Positions 33,540 to 47,400 of a stretch of DNA of 64,000 bases are shown in pieces (position 1 is the stretch's first letter; the number at the start of each line of letters is the position of its first letter). The notes under the pieces are model-generated. The model saw nothing but the letters and a program-made list of their open reading frames with translations. It was not told the origin of the DNA and did not search any database. The DNA comes from Blasia pusilla (Eukaryota > Marchantiophyta > Marchantiopsida > Blasiales): assembly GCA_050084515.1 (NCBI GenBank), contig CM114274.1, positions 34,720,001 through 34,784,000 on the forward strand, written 5' to 3'. The position numbers were made by a program, and so were the translations under genes.

Positions 33540-36500
33540 CAGTTGATTTAGCAATATGGGTTCGCATGAGCTAGAATGATGCCAATGGATGATTTTGACT
33601 ATCTTTTATAGCTTATTGAGAGCTTTCTAATGCATCCAAATTTGTTCAAATCTGATATTTTGAGCTCTTACAATACAAATTTTAGTGTAGAAAAGTACAA
33701 TTATTGAAGGAAAGGTTTGTAGTTTGCTCTCTATAAACTTCCATACATGGTAAATTTTGGCAAATTTCAAGTCAATTTCTATGTAGGAGTGGTCCATGCT
33801 TCAATTGGAGTAATGGAGAGCCTGAAATTACTTTTCGTGTGTAAAATGGTTCTTTATGGAGTATTCCTCAGTAACAATCACAAGCGAGAAGCTAGAGAAG
33901 CAAAATTACAATATCTGGAAGTTTCACATGAATCAATTTCTCATGGGTAAAGACCTATTGGGGCTTGTTAGAAGTTATGAGGCCAAACTAGAAGGTGACT
34001 CAATAGACTTGAATATTCGCGTTTGAAACAAACGCGCAAGGTAAGTAATCCACTACATTTCAATAACAATCAATTTACCAATGATTGGTTATATTCAAGA
34101 TATTGATATTCCAAAGAAAGCAGGGGATGCATTGCAAAAGCTATTCTAGAAATCAAAAAAAGCTATATATCTTCATTTGAAACAACAATGAAATAAAGTG
34201 AGGAAAGAATCGTAAAGCATGAATGACTATGTTTTGAATATCAAACATATTGTTGATCAGTTGAATAACATTGGAGTGACTGTAGAAGATGATGATATGA
34301 TTTTTTCCACTCTTCAAGGCCTTCTAAAATATTATAAGTCTTTTGAGACCTCAATTTATTTCTGTGAGAGAGAAGTATCCAACCTTTCAAGAGTTAGTCT
34401 CATTGTTAATTAGTGAGAAGATGCACCTAGTCGAGAACGGTAGCTCGCCTAGTGTGTAAGAGAGAGTGTATTATTTCCAAATAATGGCATGGATCAAAAA
34501 GAGGTAGAGATCATAGTAGTAGCCTCCATAGTTATTGTGGATTCCAAGCATACTCAACATACCTTCATTGAGTGAATTACAAAATAGTACCAAACATAAT
34601 CACAAGGTGGTGGTGGGGGAAACTATTTGGGTCGAGATCAACAACAGAGGGTCCTTGGATCTTGCAATTATTGTGGGATAAAGGGTTATTATGCAAAGTT
34701 TTGCTTCAAGAATAAGGCATATATAAGAACATGAGCCTTACAACAACAAAACTATGTGAAGCAACAACACCAAGTGAAATATCATGAACAAAAATATTCA
34801 CAAAGTGAGCACCTCTTGGTCATGATTCATTATATAATAGCAATGGTCAAGAAAGATTGGACATCAAATTGGCATATCGACTTTGGTACATCAAATCACA
34901 TGACCTCAAAAACTAAATGGTTTAGTAGTATGGAGTTAGTGAAAGATCCTACAATATTGCTTATAAGAGATCATACTCAACATCATATCACGAATATATA
35001 CTACTAAATTTTGATAGCATCATATGGTCTTTGTGCTCTTGGAAATATTCTCTATATTCCTACTATTGCAAGAAATTTGATCTCTATAAGACAGATAGTA
35101 GAACAAGATTATCATGAAAATTTTAATACATATGGTTGTTTCATTGAAACAATGGATGACGAGATTATGATAGCCAAAAAAATAAGATCTAGCAAAGTGT
35201 TCAAATTAAATATTTTGATGTTAGAGATTCAAACAATAATTTGTGGTCAAATTGGACAACAAGTCACAGATCTAATGTGTAGCATAAGAGAATTGAGCAT
35301 ATTAATATTCAAAGATTATAGAGTCTTTCATTATCTAGTCTAGTAATAGGATTTCCCAAATTATCGAGTCCTACTATGTTAGATGTATGCCTTGTTTGCC
35401 AATTTGGAAAAGAAACTAGATTTTCATTCCCAATGCAAGGTAGAAAGCATTCAAGAAATTAGAGTTGATTCACAATTATTTGTGGACGGCATCCCAACAT
35501 ACCTTTAGTGGTTGCTATTACTTTGTTTCATTCATTAATGACTTCTCTAAGTACATATGGATATACTTTCTCAAAGCCAAGTCAAAAAAATTCTCAACGT
35601 TCCAAACATTCAAAATTATGGCAGAGAAGTATAGTGTACGACATATTCTTAAATTGGATTGTGATGGAGGAGGAGAGTGCCTTTCAATTTAGTTTGATGA
35701 CTACTTACGTCAAAATGGCATCCAACGAAAAATGACTTGTTGTTATATTCAACAATAAAATAGAATATAACGATTGCGCGGAAGAATCAACATATTGCTA
35801 AGGCAGCACGTGTTATGTTGAATAAGAAGAACATGCCTAAGGTGTATTGGGAAGAGATTGAAACATGCATAGTCTTGTTAATCAAACAAAATCCAATAGC
35901 ATGAGCTTATGATAAGACTCCATTCAAAGTCTTCATATGACGTAAACTTAACTTTTCCTTCCTGAAAGTCTTTGGTTGTATTTGTTATGCTCATGTTCCT
36001 TTTGAAAGACATAAAAACTTAAATCCCAAATGTGAGAGATGCATCTTCATTGGCTACGCTAATGGAATTAAAGAGTATAAGTGCTACACTCCATCCTTAA
36101 GCCAATTTATTATTAGTTATGATGTTGTTATTGATGAGTTGAAGTCATGGTATGCTTCATCTCAGCCTATTCCACCTCTAAACTTATCTATTCAAGCGGA
36201 GAAAATAACTATAAACCAATAGACATTGGCTATAATTTCCCCAAGTGTTAGTGTAGGATTTGCATTGATCTTAGATTCTTCGGTGAAATATATCAATCCT
36301 TGGTCAGAAAGAGTACGTATTCAGTCTTTTGACACTAGTCTGAGCTCAAGTCAAATATTAGAGATATCGACCTTTGAACAATAACTTTGTAGATCAAGTA
36401 GAGTCACACATACTATTCATATATTCATAAATGAAAGATTTTTTGCAACATATCATGCATATACGATGACTACCCTTCAAGTACAAGAATCGAGTTTTTT

Positions 36501-37905
36501 TAAGAAGTTGCAAGCAAGGTTGAATGGATTGAAGCTATGGAGGAAGAGCTTGCTGCATAAAACATCAACAAACTTGAGAGCTAATTGATATACCTTCTGG
36601 TAAGGAAGTTATCGGTTACAAAAGGGTGTATAAAGTCAAGCGAAATCAAGATGATAAGGTGAATAGATACAAAGTCAGATTGATAGCCAAAGCCTATGCA
36701 TAATAATATAGTATTGATTATGAGGAGACATTTAGTCTTGTTGCAAAGATGACGACTACGAGAATAGTGGTTGCAATTGTAGTAAGTAAGAAGTAGAGAC
36801 TACGTTACATGGACATTAAGAATGCCTTCTTGATGGAGATCTATATGAGAAGGTATAGACAACTCAACCACATGGATATAAGCATCCAAAGTTTCCATTC
36901 CATGTATGCACGTTAAAAACTATATACGAGCTCAAGCAAGTTTCAAGAGCTTAGTATGACAAGATTACATACATCTTACAAAATTTGGGCTATAGGATTT
37001 ATGATTATGATTCTTTGCTATATGTCTTGAGAGGACAAGATCATATGGTTATCGTTATGTTATATGTTGACGAATTCTAGATTAATGGGAGTACTGAGCA
37101 TAGGGTACAACAAGTCAAGCTAAAGTTACAGGCATAATTTGATATAAAGAACTTAGGAAAACTCAAGTACATCTTTGGTGTTGAGTTTATCAAGGTTGGA
37201 GAGAGCATGTGGCTATTACAACGATAATATGCTCTTCACATGCTTTCAAAATATAAACCAATCTTAAGCCTTGTAAGCCAATCTTTATACTGTCAGAACA
37301 AAGTGTGAAGCTAAGACTCGAAGAGGGGAGTTGCTTGCAGATTCTAATATGTACATGCGCATGATTAGAAGTTTAATCTATCTACCTATAACCAAGCCAG
37401 ACTTGAGCTACGCAGTTGGCCTAGCAAGCCATTTTGTGCAAGCACCTCGAAAACCACACCTTGATATTGTGAGGAGGATTATGCGGTATGTGAAATTCTT
37501 CATTCAAATTAGGGTTTAATTTGGATATTCTTTGAGTTTACAATTACAAGGATTCATAAATGTTGATTGGACAAGAAGCATGTGTGATAGACACTTCACA
37601 TCTGATTATTTATTTACCTTAGGAAGCACTACAAATACATGGTATGTGATATGTGGTATTTTTTTATCGAACAAGAAGTAATCTATAGTGACCTTTTCTT
37701 ATACCAAGACTAAGTACAAGGTAGTGTATTGTGCTTCATGCATATGCGGAGTAGTTTGGTTGAGATGGATATTGGAGGACTTATTAAAAGCTCCAAAAAT
37801 ACTACTATAATATGGTGCGATAATCAAAGTTGCATTGCCATCACACATAAGCCTTCGTTTAATGCTCTTACAAAGCATAGAGAGATCCCATGTTATTTTT
37901 TTCAT
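33540..37905 (+). pseudogene. Old Ty1/copia copy, heavily decayed
   Basis: In order: leader (33540-33830), gag, a knuckle CNYCGIKGYYAKFC (34663-34704) whose His is Tyr, protease start HIDFGTSNHMT (about 34880, Ser to Phe and Ala to Thr in the active site), integrase fragments (35465-36060), RT fragments with LYVDE in place of LYVDD (about 37060) and RNase H fragments (37331-37905, TKPDLSYAVGLASHF). It is the same family as 23280-28613 in the opposite direction, with stops every few dozen codons. No 3' LTR was found; it ends near 37905 in a T-rich stretch. Confidence 0.85.
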
Positions 37906-40900
37906 TTTTTTGGGAGGGGATAGATATTCAATATCCACTATTTTTTGTACTATTAATCTAAATTCCCCCCTGATATGAGGAGAAGCCTAAATTGATGATC
38001 CCAATTTAGATGTGGAAGGTTTATGGAATAGAATGTTATTAGGATGGTCTAATCCTATCTTGCGTCACAGAGCGGGGCGCATCTTAATGCAACATAGGGT
38101 TAGATCATCCTAATGACAACATTGATGCAATATTTTTCTATCAATAAAATTGAATAAGATGTTAAATACAATAATTTCTCAAGTAATCAAATAACCAAGG
38201 AACCGTAGTAGTAGTGCATTCTTATTCGTCAAGTTCATTTCCATTAAAGCTCTACTATGAATGCACGGGTAGACTAGACCACTTTATGACATATTCTATT
38301 TGGATATTTTCTTACATCCCCTTGAAGTATATCCCTATCCAAACTCCTAGCGCTCCAAGAAGGTGACATGTACACAAAAATCACCTAAAAGTACACAAGA
38401 AGTTATTGACAAATGAAGAACCACCAAGATACTTAGATACCTCCAAGGAGGTTCCGAGATAGCTCTTAAAGGATAACCTATACATGCACGTCATCAATAT
38501 AGACCAACACGTGAGTCTTGGCCTCTCCAACAAGGTTGCACGAAAACGGACAAGTCCATACATGCCCAACCGGTCCTCTGCTTGCACTTGAGCCTGTCGA
38601 GCTTGTAACGCATACCCGGGCTCGGCCAATTCACACCTATTTTAGGCCCCCAGTGAGTTGGGCGTGTGTGGGCTTCATGCAAGCTACAAAATGGATGCGG
38701 GTTGTCCGAGGCTGGTTCTACGTTACGGGGTTGGGTGCACGTACCCAAGCATGGACATGCCCATATGCAATCTTGCTTTCCAGTCTAACTACGAATAACT
38801 ACATACATTTTCCTTGCATACCCTATTCGAGCATTTCCAACTATGTCAAGGGCATGAGGGCTCCATTTTTCGGGAATCATTTGACTTCCCCTGTTCAAAG
38901 CACAAGGTTAAATGAGGGAACCCTAATCTCAACTATATGAATGTTTATAAAATGAAGATTGTAACTATACTTTTACCATAATCAAATTGATCATCCCATT
39001 TTATTTTAGTGGGGTGCATGTGAATACTATATGCTCTTCATGCTAATTTACCTCAACTCGAGATGAATACATAATATTTTCATAATGTTTTGTGCACAAT
39101 AATCACTCGTAAGATGCATATGTGAAGCATGATAGCTTAGTTTTGTGCACTTTTTAAATAATTTAAATGAAATTCCTTTGCTCCAAATCTAGCAGGTGCA
39201 TTTAGAGGATTCCAAATCCTATGAGGCATTTAAATGGAAAATTTAAATGAAACCTTGATTTTTAAATTTATGTATTGTATGAAATAATTGTATAATATTC
39301 CGGATAAGAAATTGGAGAAGTTTGCATTCATGCCATTTAAGGAAAATTCATAATAAACATTGTTAAGGTACCCATCAATTTGCATAATATACTTTAAAAA
39401 GGATACAAAACTAAATGTATATTTTCAAATTTGGTAATAGTGAGAGGTGTCAAATTTAGAGTGTCCTCTTCTAGAAAACACACCCGTGCTTGCATACGAT
39501 TTTTTTTTAAATTTTAAAAAAAATTCAATCTCTTAAATCTTAAAAAAGTAATAATGTTTCATTCTTCTAAATAATTTCATTTTTCATCAAAACTTAAATA
39601 ATACCTTACTCCCTTAAATAATTTAGGGGACGACATCCTTTCGTGTGGAACATGTTTTCTAGAAGAGGACACCCAGGGTCATGCCTTCGTAGGGTCATCC
39701 TAGCACCACATTATTTTGAATTTTTTTAAAAAAATCATATGTTGACGAAAGCATTAAAAATAAATAAATCAAAAGGAGACCCTCCTCCATTCCATAATTG
39801 TGATTAGGTGAATATTTACCTTTCTTATTTAGCGTGGATTTCGTGCTTAGCATCTCTGTGAGTATCACTCTAACCTACTTGATATACCAAACCATATTAG
39901 TCTAAATATAGTTAATCGCATTGAATAATCACGCACTTACCAGTCTCTGGGAATTGGAGGGCCCAAAGCGAGGGAAAATACAGTATGACAAATTTAGGTC
40001 GCGTCATGTTCTACAATAACTACTTCATGCGGTGGAAATAATGTGCCCTTGCATTGAATAGCGTCACAGCCTACAAGAACTCCAAATTTTTTCATGTCCT
40101 TGTACGGAGCTGCTCCTTTTCTTTTATAAGAGCGCACAATTTATTTTGGGTTTATTTTGATTTCGAAGTGGAGCCGTGTGTGTGTTCGCGATTCGATGTA
40201 GGTTTTCGTAAATTCTTTAATTGGAGGATGCTTTGTTTTTCATGACACGTGTTTGTTTGTTTCAAAAATATAATTTTTGACATTATACCCCGTTTCGTAG
40301 GGAAAACCAATGCTCTAACAACGTATTAAAATTCGAAGTCAATAAAGTGTAAACTTATTATACATGGCATCTTACTAGTCCATATAATGAATGGATGCCG
40401 TGTGCGTCAATTTGATAATAATCTCTTAGGGAAAGATACTTTTCAAGATATCTCATTTGTGAATTTTCCAAAGAGGACCGACGTTAAACTAGCTCGAATG
40501 TAAAAAGATGTCCATGTTATTGGGAAGGATTCGATGCATCCGTTTGTCAACTTTTATTTCAATTCTTATATTCTTAAATTTTTAGTAGTAAGTACTCGTG
40601 CGGGCGATGGATGATATTTATAATAATTTTTTACAACTGTATATTTAAAGATAAAATTTTATTCGATTAGACATGTGTCATTAGACATTTATTTTAAAAA
40701 ATTAAAAATTTTAATATAAATCATAATTTAAAAAAAAACTAGAGTGAATATTTAAAAAAAGATCCGTGCATTTTACAGGGCTAAAATCCGATAATTATGA
40801 AGATAATGAAAAACTAACTTTGAACCGCCCTATTATTCCCGTCTTAAATTGCTCTTGTGTGAAAAGGGGTGGGGGTGGGGGGGGAAGAGGAAGTTTGGTA

Positions 40901-43560
40901 GGCACAATTACCTACCTTCTCATGCGCCATCGTGGGTTTAATACTTTTATTTATTCCCTTTAAGAAATGGTACCTTTGAGCATTTAGTGAACTCTATTTA
41001 ATTTTCCTGATTCCTTTGCCAACGGAATTTCTGAGCTAAATGCGAGAGTTAATTTGGATGACGCCTCTGCTTTATTTACTACCCCAAGAAATGGCATCTC
41101 TCTGCCTTCACTTCAAACGAAAATTCATTTCTTTCTTTCTTTTGTGTAGTTTCATGTGTTGAAAAAATTAATGTCAATCGTAAGATGCCAAGAGATAGGT
41201 TACTTTTTCAACTCTTCCTCACCTGATGTCTTTTCAATACCACAAATAGCTTCTTATAACTCCCTTGCTTTGGGATATTCTAAATGAAAAGATGACGTGA
41301 GTTTTGATTATTTGTTAACAATCCTGATAAACGGTACCTCTTAGGCCTTACCACGATAAATTATTTATTCCTTCGCGTTGAGATTTATAGGTGAAATGAA
41401 AATAATACGAATCCTAAACCAATATGAGATTTAATACATAAACTTGTTGATTACCACGCGCAATGGCACCCCTTTTGCCTTTAAGAGATTCCCATTTCTT
41501 CGTTTTAATTCTAATCAAATTACCTCGAATCGTACTATCCCGAAAGGTAATTTTATTGAATCTTTAAGGGGTGATACGATACTTCTCGACTAACAGAATT
41601 TGTTTTTGTACAGGTGTTTGTTTGGAGTAATATTTTCGTGAGAAACGTCTATTTTAAAGATTTTTTTGAAAATTCAATATCTACATGAAATTATATTTTT
41701 AAGGATTTGGTCCTTTCTGTGGGATCCCTTCTTTCCTACATTCAAAATAATGTTAGCAAGAAAAAGTGGAAAATTGTTTCCAAAACTATATACTAATTGG
41801 AGGATCCAATTTTATGAAGTTGAAGTTGCTCCTGTGTTTGACACATGTCATTAATCTTCTCTCTCAAAAATAGTTTCGTCACATGAACGGGGTCTGAAAA
41901 TTGGTAAAGAGAGTGAAATTATTTACGATACCCTGGGATGCAGGGTCCTTTGCGGGTCCTAACTAGTTTTTTTTATGGAAAGACGCTTTAGTTCTCCTTC
42001 AAATGGAATTTGGCATGAGCTTCTCTCCTTCCACTTTTACAAGAAAATTTATGCCGACCAAATAAAAACAGAAAATAGGGTTTTTGATAGGGAATATGAT
42101 TGGAAATAGATTATTTTAAGGATATATTTATTATTGCATGCAATATTTTTTTTGGATAGTGCACCAAAAGTTGGAGATTCAAAGTGGTATTTGGAAATGG
42201 ATCGATTTTTATAGCATGCTCCTTTTCCTCCACTAAGGTAAAGGATCCAAAGTTCTTTTGGGGGAATGGATTTAATTTATTGTCAATTTCCTTATGTATT
42301 TATTCAACTACAGTTATTAGGGCCTCTACAAGTTCTCACTCTTTTTTTCCTCGGTCATTTAGAGTATCCACGTGTCCTTTACATGTATCTATTAATTATT
42401 TTCTTTTCCCCTGTTACCCGTCTCAAAAGGAAAGGGCCGTAGAGTGGTTGATTCTATAAATGATCCGAACATAGGTCAAGAAATTAGAAACTACTAAATT
42501 TTTTTATTTAAAACTATAGTCCTTTCCTTTCTCCTCCCACTAAAATATAGAATTCAAAATAAAATTTGGAAATCAGGTGTTTCCAAAAAACTCCTTTTTC
42601 CTTCTCCTAAAGTTATAAGATGTAATTAGTAATATTTAGCAAGAAATTTTTTTAAAATATTCCATGCTCTAAAGTTATAGATTCGAATTAATATTCGTTG
42701 GAAATGGAACACGCCTCCATTTTATGGCGTGAAAATACAACTACTCCAATCTAACATCATAGAATTATTACTGGGTGGAGTGAAATGGAATTGATGTGCC
42801 AATAATACGTAACTATATTCTCCATATCATGATGGTGGTCATCATGTCAAGGTACTTCCCCAAGTACTAAGGCTGATCGTATGCCATAAGTAATTAGAGA
42901 CCTAAAGTAGATTAGCGCAAATAATTAAACTCAAGTCCAAAAGGTTGTCACGAACGGAAATTTTTGAGATTATTTTGAAATCATTCCTACTATTTGTGAG
43001 TTGCTTCTTTCGAGGCTACTTATATTTAATAACTATATTTATTTATTTATTTTCATAAAAAAAATTTTACATTATGTGACAAGTTTCATAGAGGAAGATG
43101 TTGAAAAGCGAAGCTGAATTTTTCGTCATAAATAGTAGAGATTACGCAAAGTGGTTTCGTGTTTCTCCCTTCCTTTTTCTTTCATCGGAGAACACCATGT
43201 GAAACTATACGGTGATATTTACGCGTCAGTATTAGCGATTGGAAAGCGCTATTATTTCCTTAAATAGAAATTTGAAATTTGAAAATATTGCAATATATCA
43301 TCGATTTAAAAAATTCAAATGAAGAAATTTAAAAATAGAAGGAGACAAGAAACGAAACGTATTTATTTTCCTATTCCAACCGCTCCTATCCCATGCCATG
43401 AAGTGGAGCACTTTCAAAAGAAAAAAATAGTCAAATACGGTCAATGCTCATTTATTTATTTAATTTTAGTCCGATAGAGAAGTGAGCATTACATTTGTGA
43501 ATTAATTAATAAGTCGATGGTTTAGAAAGAAAAGCACCGGTGATATTTAATTGGTTGTTG
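37906..43560. other. AT-rich non-coding interval
   Basis: Apart from the 212-bp MITE at 39461-39672, I see no gene or recognisable element. G-runs at 40866-40885 could form a G-quadruplex. Frames here are short and without motifs. Confidence 0.5.
39461..39672. mobile_element. Small MITE with perfect 20-bp inverted repeats
   Basis: GTGTCCTCTTCTAGAAAACA (39461-39480) is exactly inverted at 39653-39672, with a 172-bp AT-rich, non-coding interior. Size, composition and ends fit a MITE. The flanks show no convincing target duplication, so the superfamily is unknown. Confidence 0.75.
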
Positions 43561-44243
43561 GCTATTTGGGAGAGGCCCCATGCAAAGCATGAACGTAGGA
43601 TTGTCCTTGTAGAGCGAGGCCCAGGACACGTGGCGGAGTGAGTTCTAATGCGGAATGAGGGGGACGCGAGAGTGGGAGCCGTACAAGAGCGGGAATGCTT
43701 ACTGCTCTTGTAAGAAGCGCGCTAGAAGGGGAATGTTCCTGTACGAGGTGCCACTTTTGCTCTGGCTTTTGCCATGCGCGGCTCTGCCTACCACCGCCCA
43801 ACTTCGTGCGCCTACTGCCGGGCCTCCGTTTGGAGCTGGAGCTGGAGTGTACTGTTTGTGGGGTGCTCGGCTTCAGCATGTGATTGTCGGTCTCGTTTGT
43901 GTAGTGGGGGATCTCGTCCACCGTACTGCGCTCTCTCGCTCGCTCTCCGATTCGAGCACGGGGGAGTGGTGAAGCGGAGGGGGAGGGGGAGTGGGAGGAG
44001 GAGGCGGAGGGAGGAAATGGGTGTTTGAGTAGGACGAGAGAAACGAGGGGAATTGGGCAGCGGATGGGGCGAGAGTCGGAGTCGGAATTTCGACAGTAGG
44101 CGGAGGAGATGGTGCCGGCGTTCAGGGGATCGGAGCAAGGAATGGGGCGGCAATGCATTGTGAGGAGGAAGGATAGGCGTGTGGAGTGGGGGCGGGAGTA
44201 CGGTTGGAGCGCTGTGGAGTAGAACCGTCCTAACACGTTCACG

Positions 44244-44274
<31 letters not shown>

Positions 44275-44408
44275 GAGTAGAATTGAACCAAGTAGAGGAA
44301 AGGGGAGGAAGGTGGAAGGAGGAGCTGAGTGAGGTGAGGGAATTTGGTTGAGGACGAGAGAGATAGTAGACGGGGGGGGCGGCGGGGGAGGAGGAGGAGG
44401 AGGAGGAT
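43560..44408 (+). promoter_or_regulatory. Promoter and 5' UTR of the methylesterase gene
   Basis: The base composition turns GC-rich about 850 bp before the ATG. There is a (GA)n run at 44243-44269 and a G/GGA-rich run at 44371-44405 immediately before the start codon, both typical of plant 5' UTRs. The long minus-strand frame over 43562-44482 is antisense to this low-complexity sequence and is not taken as a gene. Confidence 0.5.
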
Positions 44409-47400
44409 ATGGGGAACCAGATAGCATGTATGGCGAAGGGGATGACCCAGAAGGGGAAGAAGAAAAACAACGGCAATCTCAAAGGGAAAGTAAAAGGGGT
44501 CAGGAAAGGATCGTTGGAGGAGGAGTTGATACAGCAACAAGCTTTGGCATTAGCTTTGCAGCAGCATCAGAAGGCGCAGATGCGGCTGGAGCGGACCATG
44601 TCCCAGCGCATGACACCCGGTCCCACTGTCCCTAGCAGCGGCAAGCTACCTCGCAGCGCGAGTTCTCGAGCTCGTTCCATCACCGATCCTGTGGTGCACC
44701 CTCAGCAGCTGGTTAACGGTGCCTTGGTTGGTGGCTCCTACTTTCACCCTCTTTTCTTTGCACACCTTAAAGCTCACAGCGGCTAGCTTGGATGAGTTCA
44801 CCCACTGTGCATATTCCTTGCAAGATGAATCAGCTGGATTCTTGAATGGTCAATGAGAGCGGACAAGGTATTAGGGTCTTCATTTAGCTCCCTGTGCCTC
44901 TCTCAGTTTGTTGGTAGAGCGCGGAAGACCCTGTGGTTTGCCAAGTGTGGCAACAGCGAGCCCAGTTCTCTGTTTTTGTGCCCGTCTTCTGTCTGTTTGT
45001 ATGTCGTAGTGCAATGACCAGTGATGCAACTTTACGTCGACGGCTTAAAAGTAAAACTCGCTGGATGGGAAGAACTTATAAAATTTCAGGCCGGGCCCCA
45101 GCGGTGGCTCGCTCACACCATGAGTAATCACACAGATGAACTAGTCTCTGCGCATTCTGAAGGTCATCATCTTACTTCCTCGGCAATCATCTTCTCTCGG
45201 CCCTTGAGGGCGAGTAGAGGCGTCTGTGGTCCTCAGTGCTGACAGACTACCGAATTATTTTCCTGAGGCGCGTGAAGGGAAGAGAATAGAGCGTATGTGC
45301 CGACATTTGTCTCTGAATTCATCCTATAGGTCTGTGGCTCGCAGGGTGAGCCCGAAGTAGCAAGTACAAGCACCGTGTGCTCGGCGTCTGGTCTTTGCGG
45401 CATGTAATGAGAGGAATGAGCTGTTTTAGAACCCACAAAATTCTGGCCCTAGACTATATCACACTCCCGCCATCCAGTTGTAATTTGCTTCCCTTCTCCC
45501 AACACCCACTATCTTCTTTAGCTGCTTTGCGCATCTATGGAAAGGGGTTTTGGATGAATGGCTCAAAGAGTTTGCAAGCATGAATACCCGTGTGTTTATG
45601 CTTGGTGTTCTCCCTCTACCAGCCCGGCGACGAGTCTGAATCTGATCACAGACAACTGTTCTCGAAAACTTATTTTTTGTTAAATTGATACTTTGTACTT
45701 CTTACTGGGTTAACATCATCTCCATGTTTCTCCTCTTGTACTTATCCTGTTCTCAGACCCTTGAATTCTCATGGGTTTAGCGTGTTGTTTCCCACACCAG
45801 CTGGAATTAGTCTCACAATCAGGCCCTGCGTTTGTTCCAGTGGAGGCTGTCTGTGTTCGTCTAAAGACAAGTATGGCAAGATGTATTTGATAGAGTTCAA
45901 GCGTTCATTACCCCACTGAAGTGCTCTCCGACCACAACCAGAACCCTGGTGGTGCTAATTCACGTCTGTCAACAGTTTTCTCTACTTTTATGAATTGTCT
46001 TCCAATATCTTCAAATGCCAGACTGAGTGTTGTATTTTCGTGTATCAGGATGAGAAAGTCTTACAGACTCTAGAAACAAAACACTTTGTCCTTGTACATG
46101 GAGGTGGTCACGGAGCATGGTGCTGGTACAAGACAATAGCTCTCTTGGAAGAGGCTGGCTTCATGGCATCTGCCATCGATCTTACAGGGTCTGGGATTGA
46201 TTATACAGATCCAAATACTATCACAAGTCTCGCACAATATGTGAAGCCACTTTTTGATTTCCTGGGAAATCTTCCAGAATCTGAGAAGGTGAGTCACATC
46301 TGTGCATAACTCTTTTGTGAGTGAAGTGAGCTTCTGAACATCTTTTGGTTTCACGGGATGTCTCACCGTGATTTTGACATCCCTTTCATCAGGAATGGAA
46401 TATGCCAAGTGTATCATTGTGCTCTTGCAGTAGATTATTTCAAGATGTTGCTACTTGCCTGGCGTCCTATTAGTATTGAGAAGCTGTGGGATGTTCTTTA
46501 TGCTTTGGGACTGGGAGCAAAGCATGTGGGTCCTAGCTGCCAATAGTTGCCTTTCTACTCACATGATGGAGTTCAAATATGGAAGACCATCCTTGAATCT
46601 ACTAGCGTTGAAGGGAAGGAGCATAAATCAAGGTGATTTTGTTTTGTGCAGGTAATAATAGTAGGTCATAATGTGGGGGGTGCCTGCATATCCTATGCTA
46701 TGGAACATCATCCCAAGCGAATTGCAAAGGCTATTTTTGTTGCTGCAGCAATGGTGATCAATGGACAGAGAGCTTTTGACGTTTTTGCTCCTCAGGTATT
46801 GTCTGTTTTCTTGCGTTTGATAAAATTATGCCTGAATGTTGTTCTTTTGAAAAAATGGTGATTCCAATACTTTTGCAGTTCATCATGCACTGTTATGTCA
46901 GTCCAATGCAGGGGTGGGGTGTGGTGGGGTGGGGAAAGAAATCAGTAGTGATATGAGATTGTCACAACTGGTTCTCATTGAGAGGATGAAAGTGGGAGTG
47001 AGAGGTCTAATGTCATGGACATTTGTATGTTTTCCCACTTCGTTTGTGGTTGAGGGCATTAACTGAATTGGCCTTGCTGCAGGCCGGATCTGGAAATGAT
47101 TTGCTACACAAAGCTCAGTCATTTATTTATGGCAATGGCACCACAAATCCTCCAACAGCATTGGAAGTGGACAAAAGTCTCATCAGAGATGTCTTTTACA
47201 ACCAGAGCCCAGCTAAGGCATGAAACTACTACTTCAGCCTCCATTTTTCTGCAATTCAAGTTCACCTTGTATCATGTGGCACTTTGTGCAATGTTTGAAG
47301 CTGGAAATCTATGCACATCAGCAGAAGCTTTATGATGGATCCAGTGACAAGTCCATCCCTGGTCTAGAAGTCTCATTTCCATGACTAATGGTTGCCAACT

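Noticed and set aside
38381-38940. Overlapping frames on both strands, up to 140 codons
   Set aside because: No recognisable domain; surrounding DNA is AT-rich debris after the old copia copy.
43562-44540. Long minus-strand open frames (306 and 242 codons) over the methylesterase leader
   Set aside because: They are antisense to a GA- and GGA-rich promoter/5' UTR; the products are Ser/Pro/Leu low-complexity runs with no domain, and the plus-strand methylesterase exon explains the region.
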